Below, piece after piece: positions 5,444-7,792 of a stretch of DNA of 7,792 nucleotides (positions are counted from its first letter, which is position 1; every line of letters starts with the position of its first letter). This stretch comes from JBOHBN01 sp050698355 (GTDB taxonomy: Bacteria > Actinomycetota > Actinomycetes > Streptosporangiales > WHST01), in contig JBOHBN010000427.1 in assembly GCA_050698355.1 (NCBI GenBank), forward strand, positions 1 through 7,792, given 5' to 3'. Position numbers and translations under genes: made by a program. The notes beneath the pieces were generated by a model. The model was not told where the DNA came from and made no database searches. It saw only the letters and a list, made by a program, of their open reading frames with translations.

Positions 5444-5895
5444 GACGCCGACGCCTCCCCCACCAACCGCGCGCGCTCCAACCGGTCCTTGAGGTCGTGC
5501 AGGCGCCGCTTGAAGGCGACCGCGTGCCGGCGCTGAACACGGTCACCCCATCGCCGCCGCTTCAGCGCGTCGGCGGGGAGGGCGCGGACGGGATCGGCGC
5601 GCAGGTAGAAGTGCACGATCGTGCCGTCCCGGTACGGCTCGAGCCAGACCTCGCTCGTACCCGTGAGGTCGCCGGCCCTCCAACCCTTCCCACGCCGCCC
5701 GCCCGTGACGAACCAGCGCACCCCCTCGACGCCGCGGTCCTCGTCGAGCTCCAGGAGCAGCCCCGGCCACCACCGGCGCCAGGAGGCCCGGTCGGCGAAC
5801 TCCGCGGCGAGCACCGGCGGCGGCGCCACGACGAACGTGTCGTCCACCAGGTCGACGAGGGGCACGGCTCGCGACGCTAGCAGCACCGCAGGCAT
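5428..5895 (-). CDS. SRPBCC-like protein, first of the pair
   Basis: A 155-residue soluble protein, Trp- and Arg-rich, that I read as a divergent SRPBCC/polyketide-cyclase-type protein. DLVDDTFVVAPPPVLAAEFAD (about 15-35) fits the first strand and helix. SWRRWWPGLLLEL is at 38-50, and strand-like stretches follow at 58-64, 79-88 (TSEVWLEPY) and 92-101 (TIVHFYLRA). A basic amphipathic helix (about 111-143) ends the fold, and the last ten residues are Ser/Arg-rich. Key family features are weaker than in its neighbour. The ATG at 5893-5895 has AGG about 10 bases before it and is preferred. An alternative is the GTG ten codons later, which would begin the protein just before the fold (PLVDLVDD) but lacks a ribosome site. 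It is first in a likely four-gene operon ending in glk and is divergent from fadD. The ligand is unknown. Confidence 0.75.
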   Translation of the reverse strand: MPAVLLASRAVPLVDLVDDTFVVAPPPVLAAEFADRASWRRWWPGLLLELDEDRGVEGVRWFVTGGRRGKGWRAGDLTGTSEVWLEPYRDGTIVHFYLRADPVRALPADALKRRRWGDRVQRRHAVAFKRRLHDLKDRLERARLVGEASASSRRR

Positions 5896-5966
5896 GGTCG
5901 ACTACCTGCCCGGCGGCGGACCGGGTAGCGTCGGCGGCAACCCGAACGAGTACGGCGGAGGCCCCA
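5896..5966. promoter_or_regulatory. Divergent promoter region between the SRPBCC-glk operon and fadD
   Basis: Only 71 bases separate the two start codons, so the promoters must face away from each other within it or extend into the coding ends. An imperfect symmetric element (CCCGG at 5908-5912 with CCGGG at 5920-5924, flanked by CTA and TAG) could be an operator. No clear -10/-35 hexamers are visible. Confidence 0.4.
5957..5961 (+). promoter_or_regulatory. Shine-Dalgarno of fadD deciding a TTG start
   Basis: GGAGG, 5 bases before the TTG at 5967. No ATG or GTG in this frame is better placed, and the N-terminal length then matches the family. Confidence 0.7.
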
Positions 5967-7760
5967 TTGCGCGAGTTCACTGCGCCAGACACCGTCGAGG
6001 TGCCGAGCGACGACAACCTCGCGCACACCGTCGTACGCCATGCCCAGCACCGGCCCGATGCCGTGCTGTTCCGGCGCAAGGTCGACGGCCAGTGGCGTCC
6101 GGTCACCGCCGCGCACTTCCACCGGCAGGTCACCGACCTTGCCAAGGGCCTGGTCGCCGCGGGGGTCGAAACCGGCGACAAGGTCGCCCTGATGTCCTGC
6201 ACAGCGTACGAGTGGACGCTGACCGATTACGCGATCTGGTCGGCCGGCGCCGTGACCGTCCCGGTGTACGAGACCAGCTCCCCGCAGCAGGTGGAGTGGA
6301 TTTTGAGCAACTCGGGCGCGACGATCGCGTTCGCGCAGACCGAGGAGCACGCCAAGACGATCGAACAGGCGCGCGACGAGGCGCCCGACGTCAACGCCGT
6401 CTGGACGTTCGCGAACGGCGCCGTCGACGAGCTCACCGCGGCCGGCACCGAAGTGGCCGACGATGAGATCGGCCGCCGCATCGATGCCGTCCCGGCGACC
6501 GCGCTCGCCACCATCGTCTACACGTCCGGCACGACCGGGCGCCCGAAGGGTTGTCGCCTCACCCACCACAACCTGCTGCACAACGCGCGCAGCGCGACCC
6601 GCGACGGTCTCGACGAGTTGCTGCACCGGCCCGACGCGTCCACGCTGCTGTTCCTGCCGCTGGCGCACGTGTTCGCCCGAATCATCCAGACCCTCTGCGT
6701 GGAGAACGCGGTCCCTTTCGGCCATTGCGGCAACCAGAAGGAACTGCTCGACGACCTGGCGGACTTCCAGCCGTCGTTCATACTGGCCGTACCGCGGGTC
6801 TTCGAGAAGGTCTTCAACTCCGCGTCCAACAAGGCCGCGCTCGACGGCAAGGGCAAGATCTTCGACCGGGCGGCGCAGACCGCGCGCGAGTACTCCCGCG
6901 CGCTGGACAGCGGTGGGCCGAGCGGTGGCCTGCGTGTCAAGCACCGCCTGTTCGACGTGCTGGTCTACCGCAAGCTGCGCGCGGTCATGGGGGGCCAGGT
7001 GCGCTTCGCGGTGTCCGGCGGCGGGCCGCTCGGCATCGACCTGGCGCACTTCTTCCGTGGCATCGGCCTGGTCGTGCTCGAGGGGTACGGGCTCACCGAG
7101 ACGTCCCCCGTCATCTCGGTCAACCTCCCGGGCGATGTGCGGCTCGGGACGGTCGGGCGGCCGATCGGCGGCACCACCGTGCGCATCGCCGACGACGGCG
7201 AGGTGCTCGTCCGGGGACCGCTCGTGTTCGCCGGGTACTGGAACGACATCGCGGCCACAGACGAGACGTTCGACGGCGAGGGCTGGCTACACACCGGTGA
7301 TCTGGGAGAGCTCGACGAGGACGGCTATCTGCGCATCACCGGCAGGAAGAAGGAGATCATCGTCACGGCCGGCGGCAAGAACGTATCCCCGTCCGGGCTC
7401 GAGGACCGGCTGCGGATGCACCCGCTGGTCAGCCAGTGCATGGTCGTCGGTGACAACAGGCCGTACATCGGTGTGCTCGTCACCCTCGACGCCGAGGCGC
7501 TGCCCGGATGGCTCTCCGAGCACGGCAAGCAGGAGATGAGCGCGGACGACGCGCGAACCGATGAGGACGTGCGGGCCGCGGTCCAGGCGGCGGTGGACGA
7601 CGCGAACCAGGCGGTGTCGCGTGCCGAGTCGATCAGGCGTTTCCGCATCGTCCCCGGCGACTGGACCGTCGAGGGCGGCCAGCTCGCAGCGAAGTTGTCG
7701 CTCAAGCGTGACGTCGTGACCCGCGAGCAGTCCGCCGAGATCGACGCCCTCTACGCGTAA
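5967..7760 (+). CDS. fadD: Long-chain fatty-acid--CoA ligase (AMP-forming, FadD15-type)
   Basis: A complete 597-residue ANL-superfamily adenylating enzyme that activates fatty acids to acyl-CoA through an acyl-adenylate. The P-loop YTSGTTGRPKG is at 185-195. LPLAHVFAR (230-238) and AVPRVFEKVF (274-283) are typical of the long-chain group. The adenine-binding motif EGYGLTETSP is at 372-381, WLHTGDLG with Asp445 at 440-447, and the hinge and A8 region ITGRKKEIIVTAGGKNVSP at 457-475. The C-terminal A10 motif reads QLAAKLSLKR (572-581). In my hand alignment to the usual LTPTLKLKR the first lysine position is Ser578 while K576 and K580 flank it, so the catalytic lysine is uncertain. Length matches FadD15-like proteins of about 600 residues. 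The substrate chain length and whether it serves degradation or lipid synthesis are not readable. It is divergent from the SRPBCC-glk operon and ends 32 bases before the window edge. Confidence 0.94.
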   Translation: MREFTAPDTVEVPSDDNLAHTVVRHAQHRPDAVLFRRKVDGQWRPVTAAHFHRQVTDLAKGLVAAGVETGDKVALMSCTAYEWTLTDYAIWSAGAVTVPVYETSSPQQVEWILSNSGATIAFAQTEEHAKTIEQARDEAPDVNAVWTFANGAVDELTAAGTEVADDEIGRRIDAVPATALATIVYTSGTTGRPKGCRLTHHNLLHNARSATRDGLDELLHRPDASTLLFLPLAHVFARIIQTLCVENAVPFGHCGNQKELLDDLADFQPSFILAVPRVFEKVFNSASNKAALDGKGKIFDRAAQTAREYSRALDSGGPSGGLRVKHRLFDVLVYRKLRAVMGGQVRFAVSGGGPLGIDLAHFFRGIGLVVLEGYGLTETSPVISVNLPGDVRLGTVGRPIGGTTVRIADDGEVLVRGPLVFAGYWNDIAATDETFDGEGWLHTGDLGELDEDGYLRITGRKKEIIVTAGGKNVSPSGLEDRLRMHPLVSQCMVVGDNRPYIGVLVTLDAEALPGWLSEHGKQEMSADDARTDEDVRAAVQAAVDDANQAVSRAESIRRFRIVPGDWTVEGGQLAAKLSLKRDVVTREQSAEIDALYA

Positions 7761-7792
7761 CCGAAGTTGTCAGTGTCTGGTTGAGCTATAGC
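7761..7792. other. Region after fadD up to the window edge
   Basis: 32 bases with no recognisable terminator, promoter or gene start. Confidence 0.5.

Noticed and set aside
4985..5895. Toxin-antitoxin interpretation of the two small coupled genes
   Set aside because: Both translations fit SRPBCC-type folds rather than any toxin or antitoxin family I know, and the operon context is metabolic.
5877..7049. 390-codon minus-strand open frame opposite fadD
   Set aside because: It is the shadow of a complete acyl-CoA synthetase and has no independent support.

Overview
This is a high-GC window, roughly 70% G+C by eye, with GTG and TTG starts as well as ATG. It looks like chromosomal core genome of an actinobacterium. 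The support is an actinobacterial-type Lgt with a long Ala/Pro/Lys tail, a membrane-anchored DsbA-like protein beside a MauE-type membrane protein, and a DUF5304-like gene directly upstream of a ROK glucokinase. I cannot fix the genus from sequence alone. I see no tRNA, rRNA, CRISPR array, phage gene or transposase.

Left block (1-2373, minus strand). In transcription order there is a MauE/DoxX-like membrane protein, then lgt, then a 255-base gap, then the first 188 codons of gltB (glutamate synthase large subunit), which runs off the left edge. The gap carries a perfect 19-bp inverted repeat with a 56-bp centre. One arm of it forms the lgt stop codon and last codons. Divergent from the MauE-like gene, a plus-strand gene (2557-3348) encodes a membrane-anchored thioredoxin-fold protein with a CPAC active site. 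The block therefore makes envelope-biogenesis functions (lipoprotein lipidation and, by inference, extracytoplasmic thiol redox chemistry) next to nitrogen assimilation.

Middle block (3424-5895, minus strand). A likely four-gene operon reads: SRPBCC-fold protein, second SRPBCC-fold protein, DUF5304-like protein, ROK glucokinase. Gaps are 11, 76 and 3 bases. The second SRPBCC gene and the glucokinase lack a visible Shine-Dalgarno sequence and probably depend on translational coupling. An 11-bp perfect hairpin sits exactly over the junction of the two SRPBCC genes. The convergent dsbA-like and glk ends are separated by a short hairpin-rich region.

Right block (5967-7760, plus strand). Divergent from that operon is a complete long-chain acyl-CoA synthetase of FadD15 type, starting at TTG behind a good ribosome binding site.

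I do not see a new defence, mobile or biosynthetic system here. The observations most worth following are non-coding: the 735-828 inverted-repeat element, the hairpin at 5418-5443, and the way three minus-strand stop codons (lgt, glk, first SRPBCC) lie inside inverted repeats.
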